Assembly: GCA_024399065.1 (NCBI GenBank)
Contig: JAKSIB010000012.1
Location: 35,171-99,170, forward strand
Origin: Fibrobacter sp.
GTDB lineage: Bacteria > Fibrobacterota > Fibrobacteria > Fibrobacterales > Fibrobacteraceae
Direction: 5' to 3'
DNA: 64,000 bases
In this document: piece after piece, positions 24,434-32,883 of the stretch
Layout: each line of letters opens with the position of its first letter
How positions within the stretch are numbered: the first letter of the stretch is position 1
Program-made: the position numbers and the translations under genes
The notes under the pieces: model-generated
Told to the model about the DNA's origin: nothing
Database searches by the model: none
Seen by the model: only the letters and a program-made list of their open reading frames with translations

Positions 24434-25651
24434 ATGTATACTGTGTTGGAAAAAGGCGGCGTCTGCTCTCCCAAGGGCTTTACCGCAGCCGGTATTTGTG
24501 CCGGCATCAAGGCCAGCGGCAATGCTGATATGGCTCTTCTGAAGAGTGAAAAGGCTGCACGCTGCTTCGCTGTTTTCACAACCAATAAGGTTAAGGCTGC
24601 CCCGGTCCTTTACGACAAAGCAGCCTTGGAACACGCTCACTTTGCTTCTGCTGTTATCGTGAACAGCGGTAACGCAAATGCATGCACTGGCGAACAGGGT
24701 TACAAGGATGCCGAACGCATGGCTGCTCTTACCGAAGAAGCTCTCGGCCTTACTCCGAAGAGCGCTCTCGTTTGCAGCACCGGCGTTATTGGTCACCTGA
24801 TGCCCATGGACAAGATCGAAGCTGGTATTCCTCGCTTGGTGGAAAAGCTTCGCGCTGATGCTTCCGAAGAATTCGGCCGCGCAATTCTTACTACTGACTT
24901 GGCTTTGAAGAGCCACGCTGTTGAAATCCAGACCGAAAAGGGTGTGGTCACCATCGGTGGCGCCTGCAAGGGTAGTGGCATGATCCACCCCAACATGGCT
25001 ACCATGCTGGCTTTCATTACCACTGACCTTGGTTTGCCTATCGACTTCTTTGCTGAATTCCGTGCAAACATCGCAGACTCCTTCAACGCTATTACCGTTG
25101 ATGGCGACACCAGCACCAACGATACTTGCATCCTCCTTGCCAACGGCATGAGCGGCATCAAGTACGAAGATCTTACCTTGTCTGAACAGGGCGAATTCCG
25201 CGCAGCTCTCACCATGATTATGCAGAGCCTCGCTAAGGATATCGTTCGCGACGGTGAAGGTGCTACTAAGCTTATCGAACTCCGCATTGAAAAGGCTGAA
25301 TCCCACGAAGAAGCTTTGAAGATGGCTCGTTTCATCGGTACCAGTAACTTGGCCAAGTGCGCCATGTTCGGCGAAGACCCCAACTGGGGCCGTATCCTGA
25401 GCTCTGCTGGTTCCAGCGGCTGCAACATGGTTGCTGAACATACCGACCTTTACTTCGGCGATGTCCAGGTTCTTGAAGGCGGCCGTCCGGTGCAGCTTTC
25501 CAAGGAACAGATGGATGCTCTTCATGCGGTTGTTCGTCAGCGTGAATACAAGGTTACCTTGGTGCTGAACATCGGTCATGCTAGCGCTAGCGCATTCACT
25601 TGCGACTTGAGCTACGACTATGTGAAGATCAACGCTGAGTACACAACGTAA
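24434..25651 (+). CDS. argJ: Bifunctional glutamate N-acetyltransferase/N-acetylglutamate synthase ArgJ
   Basis: A 405-aa enzyme of the arginine pathway. It transfers acetyl from N-acetylornithine to glutamate and often also makes N-acetylglutamate from acetyl-CoA. The self-cleavage site KGSGMIHPNMATMLAF is intact; the Thr after MA becomes the N-terminal nucleophile of the beta chain. DGDTSTNDT and GEDPNWGRI motifs also fit. ATAGGAG lies 7 nt upstream of the ATG. A TATATT box is at 24399-24404. It is a single gene here, ended by a strong terminator. Confidence 0.95.
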   Translation: MYTVLEKGGVCSPKGFTAAGICAGIKASGNADMALLKSEKAARCFAVFTTNKVKAAPVLYDKAALEHAHFASAVIVNSGNANACTGEQGYKDAERMAALTEEALGLTPKSALVCSTGVIGHLMPMDKIEAGIPRLVEKLRADASEEFGRAILTTDLALKSHAVEIQTEKGVVTIGGACKGSGMIHPNMATMLAFITTDLGLPIDFFAEFRANIADSFNAITVDGDTSTNDTCILLANGMSGIKYEDLTLSEQGEFRAALTMIMQSLAKDIVRDGEGATKLIELRIEKAESHEEALKMARFIGTSNLAKCAMFGEDPNWGRILSSAGSSGCNMVAEHTDLYFGDVQVLEGGRPVQLSKEQMDALHAVVRQREYKVTLVLNIGHASASAFTCDLSYDYVKINAEYTT

Positions 25652-25670
25652 TTTTTGCCGTTCGTCTGTA

Positions 25671-25703
25671 AAAAAAGCCTCGGGTAAAACCGAGGCTTTT
25701 TCG
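25671..25703. terminator. Bidirectional terminator between argJ and rmuC
   Basis: AAAAAGCCTCGG-GTAAAA-CCGAGGCTTTTT. It has T runs in both directions and serves the convergent argJ and rmuC genes. Confidence 0.9.
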
Positions 25704-26936
25704 TTATTCTTGAGGATCGCTTTTTAGCAAGGCTTCGTCTATGTCAAGAAGCCCAGGAACGAGATGCTTGTCGCTTTGTTTTGCGCCGAGTTGAACCAAT
25801 TTACCACAGGTGGTGATGATGCTTTGGCCACGAGGGCTAAGTTTCTTTTCTCCGTCTTCATAGGCGCTTTGTGCCTTGTTCAGTGCTGCCCCAATAGCTT
25901 GATATTTTTCCATAAACAGGCCTACACGTTCAATCATTTCATTTGCCAGTTCAAAGACTTGTTCGTGGTTCTGCGCTTGGGCGATTTGGGTCCAGGTAAG
26001 ATCAATCATGCGAAGCGCTGCGTACAAGGTCTGTTCATCTACAATGTACACGTGCTTTGCCATGGCGTCGCGCCATAGGGACGGTGCTTCGTTCAATGCG
26101 GTCCATAGGGCTGCTGAATGGGGTACGAACATGATAACATAATCCATCTTGACCTTGGGTGCCATGATGTAGGAGGAATAATCCTTTCGGGAAAGCTCGT
26201 CTACATGTTTCTTGAGGCTGGTAACGTGGGCAGCCAGGGCTGCTGCACGCTGTTCCTCTGTTTCTGCATTGACGAAGTCCATAAAGGCTGTCATGGAAAC
26301 CTTGGAGTCGATGATGACTTCGCGCCTGTTGTCCAAATGGAGGATGAAATCGGGACGGAGGCTATGGCCTTTTTCGTTTTTGATAAGGTTGCCTTGTGAA
26401 TCTCGCAGGGTTTCCTGGGAATCGTAGTGGGCTCCTTGTCCATCAAGAAGATCCTTGAGAACGGTTTCGCCCCAGTCGCCCTGAATTTTGGAGCTATGCT
26501 TAAACACACGGCTTAGTTCTTCGGCGCTGGCTTTTGCATTTTCGCTCATTTTGATGGCGTTTTCAATTTGGGTTTTCAAAGCCCCGCTTAATTCAGAGTG
26601 CTCTTTGGTGGAAACCTTCATGGCTTCTTCCATCTTTTTGATGGTTTCCTTCAGAGGGCTTACGATTTGCTCCATATTCTGGCCATTGGTCTTTGCAAAT
26701 TCCTGTTGGCGTTGCTTAAGCATTTCATCTGTGGCAATTTTCAATTGCTCCTGAACCTTGGCGATGGTTTCGTCAAAGCGAAGTTGCTGTTCCTTCAGGG
26801 CAAAATCTCTCAATTCCTTGGACGACTGTAGTTGCGCCTGCAAAAGGGCTTGCTTATTGCGAGAGGCTAGAATGCCGATGATGACGCCAAGAATTGCGCC
26901 GAGGATTATGCCGATGATGATGGGTAAAATTTCCAT
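25704..26936 (-). CDS. rmuC: RmuC family DNA recombination protein
   Basis: A 410-aa protein with one N-terminal membrane helix (Gly/Ile-rich), a long coiled coil (residues ~30-130) and a PD-(D/E)XK-like nuclease core. Core motifs include KIQGDWGETVLKDLL, RPDFILHLDNRREVIIDSKVS (Asp and Glu-x-Lys-like residues) and VIMFVPHSAAL. RmuC limits inversions at short inverted repeats in E. coli. The start is ATG at 26936 with GGAG 8 nt upstream rather than the longer frame from 26984. That role is notable in a genome region rich in short inverted repeats. Confidence 0.9.
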   Translation of the reverse strand: MEILPIIIGIILGAILGVIIGILASRNKQALLQAQLQSSKELRDFALKEQQLRFDETIAKVQEQLKIATDEMLKQRQQEFAKTNGQNMEQIVSPLKETIKKMEEAMKVSTKEHSELSGALKTQIENAIKMSENAKASAEELSRVFKHSSKIQGDWGETVLKDLLDGQGAHYDSQETLRDSQGNLIKNEKGHSLRPDFILHLDNRREVIIDSKVSMTAFMDFVNAETEEQRAAALAAHVTSLKKHVDELSRKDYSSYIMAPKVKMDYVIMFVPHSAALWTALNEAPSLWRDAMAKHVYIVDEQTLYAALRMIDLTWTQIAQAQNHEQVFELANEMIERVGLFMEKYQAIGAALNKAQSAYEDGEKKLSPRGQSIITTCGKLVQLGAKQSDKHLVPGLLDIDEALLKSDPQE

Positions 26937-26993
26937 GAACGATTCTCCATTTACACTTGTAAATCTATTATCGTAAAATGGCACTGGAATGAC

Positions 26994-27026
26994 AAAAAGA
27001 AAACTCCCGGAAAAATTCCGAGAGCT
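26994..27026 (-). terminator. Terminator downstream of the MORN/TIGR02145 lipoprotein gene
   Basis: On the minus strand CTCTCGGAA-TTT-TTCCGGGAG is followed by TTTTCTTTTTG. It lies about 100 nt after the stop, beyond the heptad run. Confidence 0.75.
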
Positions 27027-27064
27027 TAAGTTTTTATCAAAGACTACTAGGTTTCCGACTTAGG

Positions 27065-27120
27065 AATTAAAAATCGGAATTCGTAACCTGCAATTTGTAA
27101 TTCGCAATTCGTAATTAGAA
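27065..27120. repeat. AT-rich heptad repeat run (CGAATTA/G type)
   Basis: On the minus strand the bases read CTAATTA, CGAATTG, CGAATTA, CAAATTG, CAGGTTA, CGAATTC with a 7-bp period. It sits directly downstream of the stop codon at 27122, before the terminator. Confidence 0.65.
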
Positions 27121-27121
27121 T

Positions 27122-28054
27122 CTAGTCCTTGATGCAGCGGAGACTTGCTGCGTGTTCGGGCTTGAACTTCTCGAACTTGGCAATGTCCTTGTCGTGGAAG
27201 AAGGTGAGGACTTCTCCGTTGCTAACCCAGAAATAAGCCTTTTGACCCGCGCCTTCAAACTTACGGTCCTTGAGGGCTACATCACTCTTGGCGAAATGAC
27301 CGCCACCGGCCTTTGCGCCAAAGCCCAGTTCATCCTTGCCGTTGCCGTAGTTTGCGGTTCCCTTCAGCGGGTCCCAACCATAGCCAGCCTTGAGGGCAAT
27401 ACCTGCTTTAGTTTCTACGCTAGCGTAGGTCAGCAAGACTTGCCACTCATCCTTGGATGGCATATGGAATCCTTCAAGACAAGCCTTCTGTGCGTTTTCG
27501 AAATCGTATAGGCGTCCCCAGTGGTTGCACTGTGCGCAGAGAGAACCGCTAGCGGTAGCGTAGTTCATGTTTTCCGCAGTCCAGAGCTGGGTGCCGATGC
27601 GAATCCATTCGTAGGAAATGCCATCGCGAGGATCCTTGTAGCTGCCGCTTGTGGCCGGGTTGCCATCTTCGCCGTAGTATTCGCCGAATTCAATTTGCTT
27701 GTTCTGCTTGTAGTTTGCCTTGGAGGCCATCTTGCCGTTCTTATGGTAACGGGTTACAAGACCTTCGATGTAGCCGTCTTCGTAGTTGTACTCAGCCTGC
27801 AAGGTGCCGTCTTCGTAGTATTCCTTGGAAACTCCCTGGCGACGGTCGTTTACGTAAGAGGCTTCACGCTTGACATTGCCGTTTTCGTAGAATTCCTTTT
27901 CAGGACCTTGTTTCTTGTTGTCTACGTAAGTTGCTTGGGAACGGATCTTTCCGCTGGGGTAGGTTTCCGTACGGATGTCGTCTCCACAAGCAGACAAGGT
28001 GGATAGTGCAAAAATGCAACCGACAATGGGCAACATCTTGGTGAACTTGTTCAT
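27122..28054 (-). CDS. Lipoprotein with MORN-like repeats and Fibrobacter major paralogous domain
   Basis: A 310-aa lipoprotein (LSAC lipobox at about residue 22). Residues ~28-135 hold five or so copies of a Y-x-x-G-K/N-x-x-x-x-x-x-Y repeat of the YwqK/MORN antitoxin-like type (EFYENGNVKREASY, KEYYEDGTLQAEY). From about residue 145 there is a TIGR02145 domain (Fibrobacter succinogenes major paralogous domain): WTAENMNYA, GRLYDFENAQKACLEGFHMPSKDEW, SLRCIKD. The function of this family is unknown; it is typical of Fibrobacter envelopes. It lies 18 nt after the GH8 gene on the same strand. Confidence 0.85.
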   Translation of the reverse strand: MNKFTKMLPIVGCIFALSTLSACGDDIRTETYPSGKIRSQATYVDNKKQGPEKEFYENGNVKREASYVNDRRQGVSKEYYEDGTLQAEYNYEDGYIEGLVTRYHKNGKMASKANYKQNKQIEFGEYYGEDGNPATSGSYKDPRDGISYEWIRIGTQLWTAENMNYATASGSLCAQCNHWGRLYDFENAQKACLEGFHMPSKDEWQVLLTYASVETKAGIALKAGYGWDPLKGTANYGNGKDELGFGAKAGGGHFAKSDVALKDRKFEGAGQKAYFWVSNGEVLTFFHDKDIAKFEKFKPEHAASLRCIKD

Positions 28055-28072
28055 TCTTAACTCCCGTTTTTT

Positions 28073-29185
28073 TTAGAAAGAAATTTTGCCTGCGGTAGCA
28101 AGCAAACCGATCATGTATAACATGCCGTCGTAGTATCGCCAAATTCTGCAAGGCACGGAAAGCGCCGCAAGATCTTTGACAAAGGGTTTGAGAAGGGCGT
28201 CGTCTGCGCTCAAAACCTGGGTGGCTGCTGCGTTCATTGCAATAACACCCGGGGTTGCGGCTCTTCCCTGGCGGGGGAATGCGCCGCCGTCTACAGAGTA
28301 GTCTGCAAGGTAGGGTCGATTGCTTTCGCAGAAGAAAAGGATTCTTTCGCAAATGTCCTTTTCGCACTTGTGGCCGCGGAACAAGGCGTAGTCCAGGCCA
28401 AGGTTCATGGCAACTCGCCATGCGTCACCACTGAAGCAGTTGCTTTCGGGGTACCAGGGGGTTGCGCGCGGAGTGCCGTCAAATTCTGAGTATTCGGAGC
28501 AAAGACCTGTTTCGAAGTGGGCTGCTTTCTGGATGTACTCAATACTCTTGTCTGCAATGGATAGCCATGTGTCGTCGCCGGTGGCTTCTGCAAACGCGCG
28601 GTAGAAGGCGATGGTGTGGTAACTGGGGTCGGTAAAGTCGTTGCCGGTGACCGGGGAAAAACGAACCATGAGGCGTTTCGGGTCGATAATGGGTCGGACT
28701 TCTCCGTTGTCGGGTTTGTTCCGCATCCAGTTGATCAGTTCTACGGCCTCCTGCTTGAGTTCCGGACGCCCAAATTTTTCGGCGGCAATAAGCAAGGCCA
28801 TGGCAAAATATTCTTCGCCATCGGGGGCTGCTCCTGGATCCATCATGCTGAAATCAGTGGTGGATACCTGCCAGGAAAAATAACCCTGGTGAGGACCGTC
28901 GTTGTTGCGTAAATAACGCTTGGTAAAATTCCAGAGTTTGTCGAACTGCTTTTCGTGACCGGTGAGAGCGCAGATGTACATGCCGTAGCTCATGCCCTCG
29001 GAACGGATATCATCGTGGCCGATATCTACGATGTAGGACATGTCGTCGGAAGCATCGAAGCAGACTCTTTCATCTATGGGATCGCCTTCAAAAAGCTTGC
29101 TATAGGCATTTTGAATCAACTGGTTAGCAAAGTTCGGGCCGTAACCCGCTTCAACAAACATGTCTCTTGGCTTAAATCGTTCCAT
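28073..29185 (-). CDS. Glycoside hydrolase family 8, probable reducing-end xylose-releasing exo-oligoxylanase
   Basis: A 370-aa (alpha/alpha)6-barrel enzyme. GH8 features include DIGHDDIRSEGMSYGM with the acid Glu, PDGEEYFAMAL and DPSYHTIAFYRAFAE, and AWRVAMNLGLDY. There is no signal peptide, so it is probably intracellular and acts on imported xylo-oligosaccharides, as family Rex enzymes do; cellulase or chitosanase specificities of GH8 are less likely from the overall pattern. ATG 29185 with AAGGGA 5 nt upstream is chosen over TTG 29209. Upstream of and likely co-transcribed with the TIGR02145 lipoprotein. Confidence 0.88.
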   Translation of the reverse strand: MERFKPRDMFVEAGYGPNFANQLIQNAYSKLFEGDPIDERVCFDASDDMSYIVDIGHDDIRSEGMSYGMYICALTGHEKQFDKLWNFTKRYLRNNDGPHQGYFSWQVSTTDFSMMDPGAAPDGEEYFAMALLIAAEKFGRPELKQEAVELINWMRNKPDNGEVRPIIDPKRLMVRFSPVTGNDFTDPSYHTIAFYRAFAEATGDDTWLSIADKSIEYIQKAAHFETGLCSEYSEFDGTPRATPWYPESNCFSGDAWRVAMNLGLDYALFRGHKCEKDICERILFFCESNRPYLADYSVDGGAFPRQGRAATPGVIAMNAAATQVLSADDALLKPFVKDLAALSVPCRIWRYYDGMLYMIGLLATAGKISF

Positions 29186-29237
29186 AGAAGTCCCTTTTTT
29201 ATTCCCCAAAAACTTGCTACTAAGATAAATAAATTCA

Positions 29238-29245
29238 TATCTTTG
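29238..29245 (+). promoter_or_regulatory. TAnnTTTG promoter element
   Basis: TATCTTTG lies 14 nt upstream of the thioredoxin-reductase-like start and just before its AAGGAGG. It matches the Bacteroidetes -7 box TAnnTTTG. Confidence 0.5.
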
Positions 29246-29259
29246 TAAGGAGGTTTTTT

Positions 29260-30123
29260 ATGTCAGATATGTTGATTTTAGGTTATGGTCCGGCTGGTGT
29301 TTCTGCCGCCTTGTATGGTTTGCGCTCAAATCTGGAGGTTCAGCTAGTGGGAAAGGATAGTGGATCCCTCCAGAAGGCCCATTTGATTGAAAATTACTAT
29401 GGCTTGGAAAAGCCTCTGACTGGTTCCGAACTTGTGGAAGTGGGCAAGAAGCAGGCCCTGGCACTTGGGGCCCGGATTGCCGAAGATGAAATCACAGACC
29501 TGATGTTTGATGGTTCTGAATTTGTTGCTACAGGCCTGAAGGGAGAATACCGCGGCAAGGTTTGCATTATGGCTACGGGTTCTGCCCGTAAAAAGCAGCC
29601 TCTTGCCGGTATGGCAGAAATGGAGGGTCATGGCGTCAGCTACTGCGCTGTTTGTGATGCCTTTTTCTATCGTCAGAAGAACGTGGCCGTTCTCGGTTCT
29701 GGTGAATACGCTCTGCACGAAGCTACTGAACTTTTGCAGGTGGCTTCTAGCGTGACCTTGCTTACCAATGGCGAACCGCTGAGCGCTCAATTCCCTGAAA
29801 CCATTAAAGTTGAAACCCGCAAGTTGAAGGGCTTGGTAGGTGAGGGTGTTTTCAAGGGCGTTACCTTTGATGACGAAAGTGTCGGCGAATTCGACGGTCT
29901 GTTCGTGGCTCTTGGCAGCGCGAATTCGACGGACCTGGCTCTGAAGGCAGGTGCTGCTTTTGATCAGGGTAAACTTGTACTGGACGAAAACTTGATGTCT
30001 ACTGTACCTGGGCTCTATGCTGCAGGCGATTGTACCGGTGGCGTTCTCCAGGTTTCTGTGGCTGTTGGCGAAGGTGCTAGAGCAGGTCTCGCTGCAATTA
30101 AATATTTGCGAGAGAATCGATAA
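29260..30123 (+). CDS. Thioredoxin reductase-like flavoprotein
   Basis: A 287-aa two-domain flavoprotein. The FAD-binding GYGPAGVSAALYG, redox pair YCAVCDAFFY (C-x-x-C) and C-terminal TVPGLYAAGDCTGG are intact. The NADPH side is atypical: the usual GGGDSA is GSGEYA and the HRRxxxR phosphate-binding motif is replaced by LLTNGE. It may use another electron donor, as ferredoxin- or flavin-dependent thioredoxin reductases do, or NADH. AAGGAGG lies 8 nt before the ATG. It is about 20-30 aa shorter than typical TrxB. Confidence 0.85.
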   Translation: MSDMLILGYGPAGVSAALYGLRSNLEVQLVGKDSGSLQKAHLIENYYGLEKPLTGSELVEVGKKQALALGARIAEDEITDLMFDGSEFVATGLKGEYRGKVCIMATGSARKKQPLAGMAEMEGHGVSYCAVCDAFFYRQKNVAVLGSGEYALHEATELLQVASSVTLLTNGEPLSAQFPETIKVETRKLKGLVGEGVFKGVTFDDESVGEFDGLFVALGSANSTDLALKAGAAFDQGKLVLDENLMSTVPGLYAAGDCTGGVLQVSVAVGEGARAGLAAIKYLRENR

Positions 30124-30226
30124 TTGTTGCGGCTGCTGGTTTGATTATTGCGCCTGATGAATAAACCGTCGCCGCAACCATTGGAATTTTGAATAAAGTA
30201 AATCCGCCGAGCGCTTAGTTGGATTG

Positions 30227-31138
30227 ATGCGTCGAATCACTCTTCTCACGAATCCTGATAAATGCAACTTGCATTGCCCTCTTTGCTTTTTGAATCAGCG
30301 GGGGAGTGACTTTGGCATGGGTGAAATGAGTTGGGATGTGGCCAAAGCTGCTGTGGAAAAGTATGCCGCTGAAAACGCCTCGAGCTCGAGGAATGCTGCT
30401 GAAAACGCTTCACGTTCGGGACTGCGCGAAGTGATTCCCAGTACCATGGGGGAACCTTTACTTTATTCGTACTTTGAAGAGCTATTGAACCTTTGTGTGG
30501 AACGTGGCATTTCGCTTAACTTGACCACCAACGGAACGTTTCCAGGAATCTGGGGAACTGACGAAGGAATGCGTAGGCTGCTGAAGGCTTGCAATGACAT
30601 TAAGGTTAGTTCCTTGGCTTCGGAATGCTTTGGGGATTGGAAACGTAACATAGAACGACTGGTTGAAATCCGGAAGAACTTTGCAAATTTGACGGAGCCT
30701 GCCGCAACCATATCCCTTCAAGTAACGCTTCACAAGGAAAACTTGATGATGATTCCTGAAATCATAGCCTGGGCGGAAGCCATCGGCATCGAACGCATCA
30801 AATGGAATACTGCAGTGTTCTTGAGCGTTGCGCCGGTCGCGCTGCGGGAACGCTATGCTTTGCCTTTGGAACGAGTATCGGAAATTCGCAATTATGTAAA
30901 AGGCTTTGCAGCACTTGGTTCTCGCGTGAAGCATGAAGGAAACTTGTTCTTTGAAAGGCGAGGAAACGAAACTGCGCAAGGTTCCGTGCAAAGCTCGAAT
31001 GGAGAAATCTGCGGTTTTGACGATGAACTTTGGATTCTTCCGGATGGTTCTGAACAGCACTGCCCTAATCCGGAAAGACGTTTCGGAAATAGGAATGCGC
31101 CCGAGGCGCTTTGCGTAAACTGCCCCATGAGACGCTAG
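30227..31138 (+). CDS. Radical SAM protein with C-terminal cysteine cluster
   Basis: A 303-aa protein with C-x3-C-x2-C (C13, C17, C20 in KCNLHCPLC) binding the SAM [4Fe-4S] cluster. TMGEPLLY is the expected GEP-like motif of the SAM site. C-terminal cysteines (ICGFDDELWILPDGSEQHCPNP...CVNCPMRR) resemble a SPASM-like auxiliary cluster, found in maturases of peptides or proteins. ATG 30227 is preferred over TTG 30224. A 2x10-residue Ala/Ser-rich insert (residues ~46-65) coincides with a repeat related to the intergenic heptads. The substrate is unknown. Confidence 0.75.
   Translation: MRRITLLTNPDKCNLHCPLCFLNQRGSDFGMGEMSWDVAKAAVEKYAAENASSSRNAAENASRSGLREVIPSTMGEPLLYSYFEELLNLCVERGISLNLTTNGTFPGIWGTDEGMRRLLKACNDIKVSSLASECFGDWKRNIERLVEIRKNFANLTEPAATISLQVTLHKENLMMIPEIIAWAEAIGIERIKWNTAVFLSVAPVALRERYALPLERVSEIRNYVKGFAALGSRVKHEGNLFFERRGNETAQGSVQSSNGEICGFDDELWILPDGSEQHCPNPERRFGNRNAPEALCVNCPMRR
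30362..30421 (+). repeat. Two tandem 30-bp units inside the radical SAM gene
   Basis: GCCGCTGAAAACGCCTCGAG... and GCTGCTGAAAACGCTTCACG... are adjacent imperfect 30-bp copies that keep the reading frame and encode AAENASSSRN and AAENASRSGL. The first contains CCTCGAGCTCGAGG, resembling the intergenic CTCGAGG heptads. Confidence 0.65.
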
Positions 31139-31146
31139 TGCATTTC

Positions 31147-31154
31147 TATCTTTG
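31147..31154 (+). promoter_or_regulatory. TAnnTTTG promoter element
   Basis: TATCTTTG lies 20 nt upstream of the start of the next gene (31175). Confidence 0.45.
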
Positions 31155-31174
31155 CGGGAAAACTTGAAGGCCCT

Positions 31175-31837
31175 ATGATTCGTTATCTTGTTCACATCAC
31201 TTTGTCTGTACTGCTGGCAACTCCCGTTTTGGCAGCTAAAACACCCTCCAAGAAATCTGCGAAGGCTAAACCAGCGACTGCATCTGTTGCGAAGGCTCCC
31301 AAGGCTAATCAGCTGGTGGATTCCCGCGACAAGCAGAAGTATCGCACCGTTACAATCGCAGACCTTGAATGGATGGGCGACAACCTCAATTACGAAACCG
31401 CCGGCAGTTCCTGTTACAAGGATGAAGAGGATCAATGCATGGCCTATGGCCGCCTGTATACTTGGGACGCCGCTAAAAGTGCGTGCCCCGCGGGATTTCG
31501 CCTGCCTACCCATGAGGATTTTGAAAGTCTTTGGACTGCTGCCGGCGCCGATTTCAATGCGGGCTATCTGCTGAAAACGGATTATGGCTGGAACGGCGAC
31601 ACCAATGGTAACGATACTTTGAAATTCAGCGCCATGCCTGCAGGCAACCGCTTTGACGACGAAACCTATGGCAACATGATGAAGTTCGCCTTCTTCTGGA
31701 GTGCCGATGATTCCTCCGAAGGCATCGCCGAAGGTAGCGCCCGCGTGTGGTATCTGACTTCCAAATCCATGGCTTTCGGCTACATGTCCAAGCCCAAGGA
31801 TTTCGGTTTCTCCGTAAGGTGCGTTCGAGAAAAGTAA
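31175..31837 (+). CDS. Secreted TIGR02145 (Fibrobacter major paralogous domain) protein
   Basis: A 220-aa exported protein with a signal peptide (cleavage near VLA-AK), a Lys/Ala/Pro-rich linker to about residue 50 and then a TIGR02145 domain. Characteristic motifs are ADLEWMGDNLNYETAG, YGRLYTWDAAKSACPAGFRLPTHEDFESL, and a terminal FSVRCVREK. The Cys pairs suggest disulfides outside the cytoplasm. No catalytic function is known for the family. It stands alone, with AAGG before the ATG and a strong terminator after. Confidence 0.85.
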   Translation: MIRYLVHITLSVLLATPVLAAKTPSKKSAKAKPATASVAKAPKANQLVDSRDKQKYRTVTIADLEWMGDNLNYETAGSSCYKDEEDQCMAYGRLYTWDAAKSACPAGFRLPTHEDFESLWTAAGADFNAGYLLKTDYGWNGDTNGNDTLKFSAMPAGNRFDDETYGNMMKFAFFWSADDSSEGIAEGSARVWYLTSKSMAFGYMSKPKDFGFSVRCVREK

Positions 31838-31879
31838 TTCCCAGCCAGATTTGCGACAATCGTACATCATTTTGCAACG

Positions 31880-31911
31880 AAAAGGCCCGCCTCAAAAGCG
31901 GGCTTTTTTTA
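31880..31911 (+). terminator. Rho-independent terminator
   Basis: GCCCGC-CTCAAAA-GCGGGC followed by eight T residues. Confidence 0.9.
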
Positions 31912-32046
31912 TAAAACAAGAATTATGTTTCATATAAAACAAAATTATTAATGTTTATTAAAAACTTTGAAATTTTATTAAAAATTATGCTTTTTGTTCT
32001 ATAAAATTGTTGTTTTTTATAAAATTCTTAGCTATATTGGTTCTTG

Positions 32047-32871
32047 ATGAGACCTATAATCGAATATAAAGATTACCGTGTTTATATAAATGATTATTAC
32101 CGGGAACGCAAGGAACGTTCCGGATTTACTTGGCGTGAATTTGCGAAGGTTGCGGGTTATGCTTCGGGTTCTTATTTGAAACTTGTGTGTGGTGGAAAGA
32201 CTCGTCTCACTCAAGAGGGAGCTGCAAAGACTGCTGAGGCCATGGGGCTTGCTGGTTATGAACAGAAATATTTTCTGTTGATGGTGGAATATAACGATGC
32301 TAAAGGTCGCGAAGAAAAACGGACCGCTTTCGAAAAAATGATTACCTTGGGAAAGGAACATAAGGTAAAAATCGCAGGCGATGAATTCTTCAATTACTTT
32401 TCGTCTTGGCGTAATCCGGTACTTCGCGAATTGGTGCCGGCAATGCCTAATGCCAAACCTTCTGAAATTGCTGATCAGTGCTATCCAAGAGTCAGTGCTG
32501 CGGAAGTTGTAGAAACAATCAAGTTTTTGAAGGATCGCGAATTGCTATGCCAAGATAACGAAGGCTGTTATCATTTGACTGACCGCGTGATTTCTACGGG
32601 TCCGATGGATGTGGTGCCTGAAGCTGTTCATGCAATGCAGTTGGAAATGGCTGAACTGGCAAAGAATGCCTTGATGGATTTGCCCATAACGGAACGAAAC
32701 TTTAGCGGTCTCACTCTTGGAATTACGAAAAAAGCCTACGGAAAGATTCTTGAAGAAATGGCGGAGTTCCGTAGAAGAGTTATTGCGATCGCAACAGACG
32801 ATGATGAAACAGATCAGGTTTATCGATTGAACTTGCAACTGTTTCCGTTGACAAAATCTTTGAATGATTAG
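32047..32871 (+). CDS. TIGR02147 family protein
   Basis: A 274-aa cytoplasmic protein of the TIGR02147 family, known mainly from Fibrobacter and relatives. Conserved features are the N-terminal IEYKDYRVYINDYYRERK, a helix-turn-helix-like segment (FTWREFAKVAGYASGSYLKLV), and the C-terminal RVIAIATDDDETDQVYRLNLQLFPL. The N-terminal part resembles a DNA-binding winged helix, so a regulator is plausible. ATG 32047 has no Shine-Dalgarno sequence and lies 8 nt after TATATT (32033-32038). A lipoprotein gene follows after 12 nt, an arrangement repeated at 48-50 kb. Confidence 0.85.
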   Translation: MRPIIEYKDYRVYINDYYRERKERSGFTWREFAKVAGYASGSYLKLVCGGKTRLTQEGAAKTAEAMGLAGYEQKYFLLMVEYNDAKGREEKRTAFEKMITLGKEHKVKIAGDEFFNYFSSWRNPVLRELVPAMPNAKPSEIADQCYPRVSAAEVVETIKFLKDRELLCQDNEGCYHLTDRVISTGPMDVVPEAVHAMQLEMAELAKNALMDLPITERNFSGLTLGITKKAYGKILEEMAEFRRRVIAIATDDDETDQVYRLNLQLFPLTKSLND

Positions 32872-32883
32872 GAGGAACCTTTT

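Noticed and set aside
30227..31138. Radical SAM protein as maturase of the small basic-leader peptides
   Set aside because: It lies 26 kb away, in a different transcription unit, with no small peptide ORF beside it; a link cannot be supported from this sequence.
30482..31870. 462-aa minus-strand frame
   Set aside because: Antisense to the radical SAM and TIGR02145 genes, both of which have clear family motifs.
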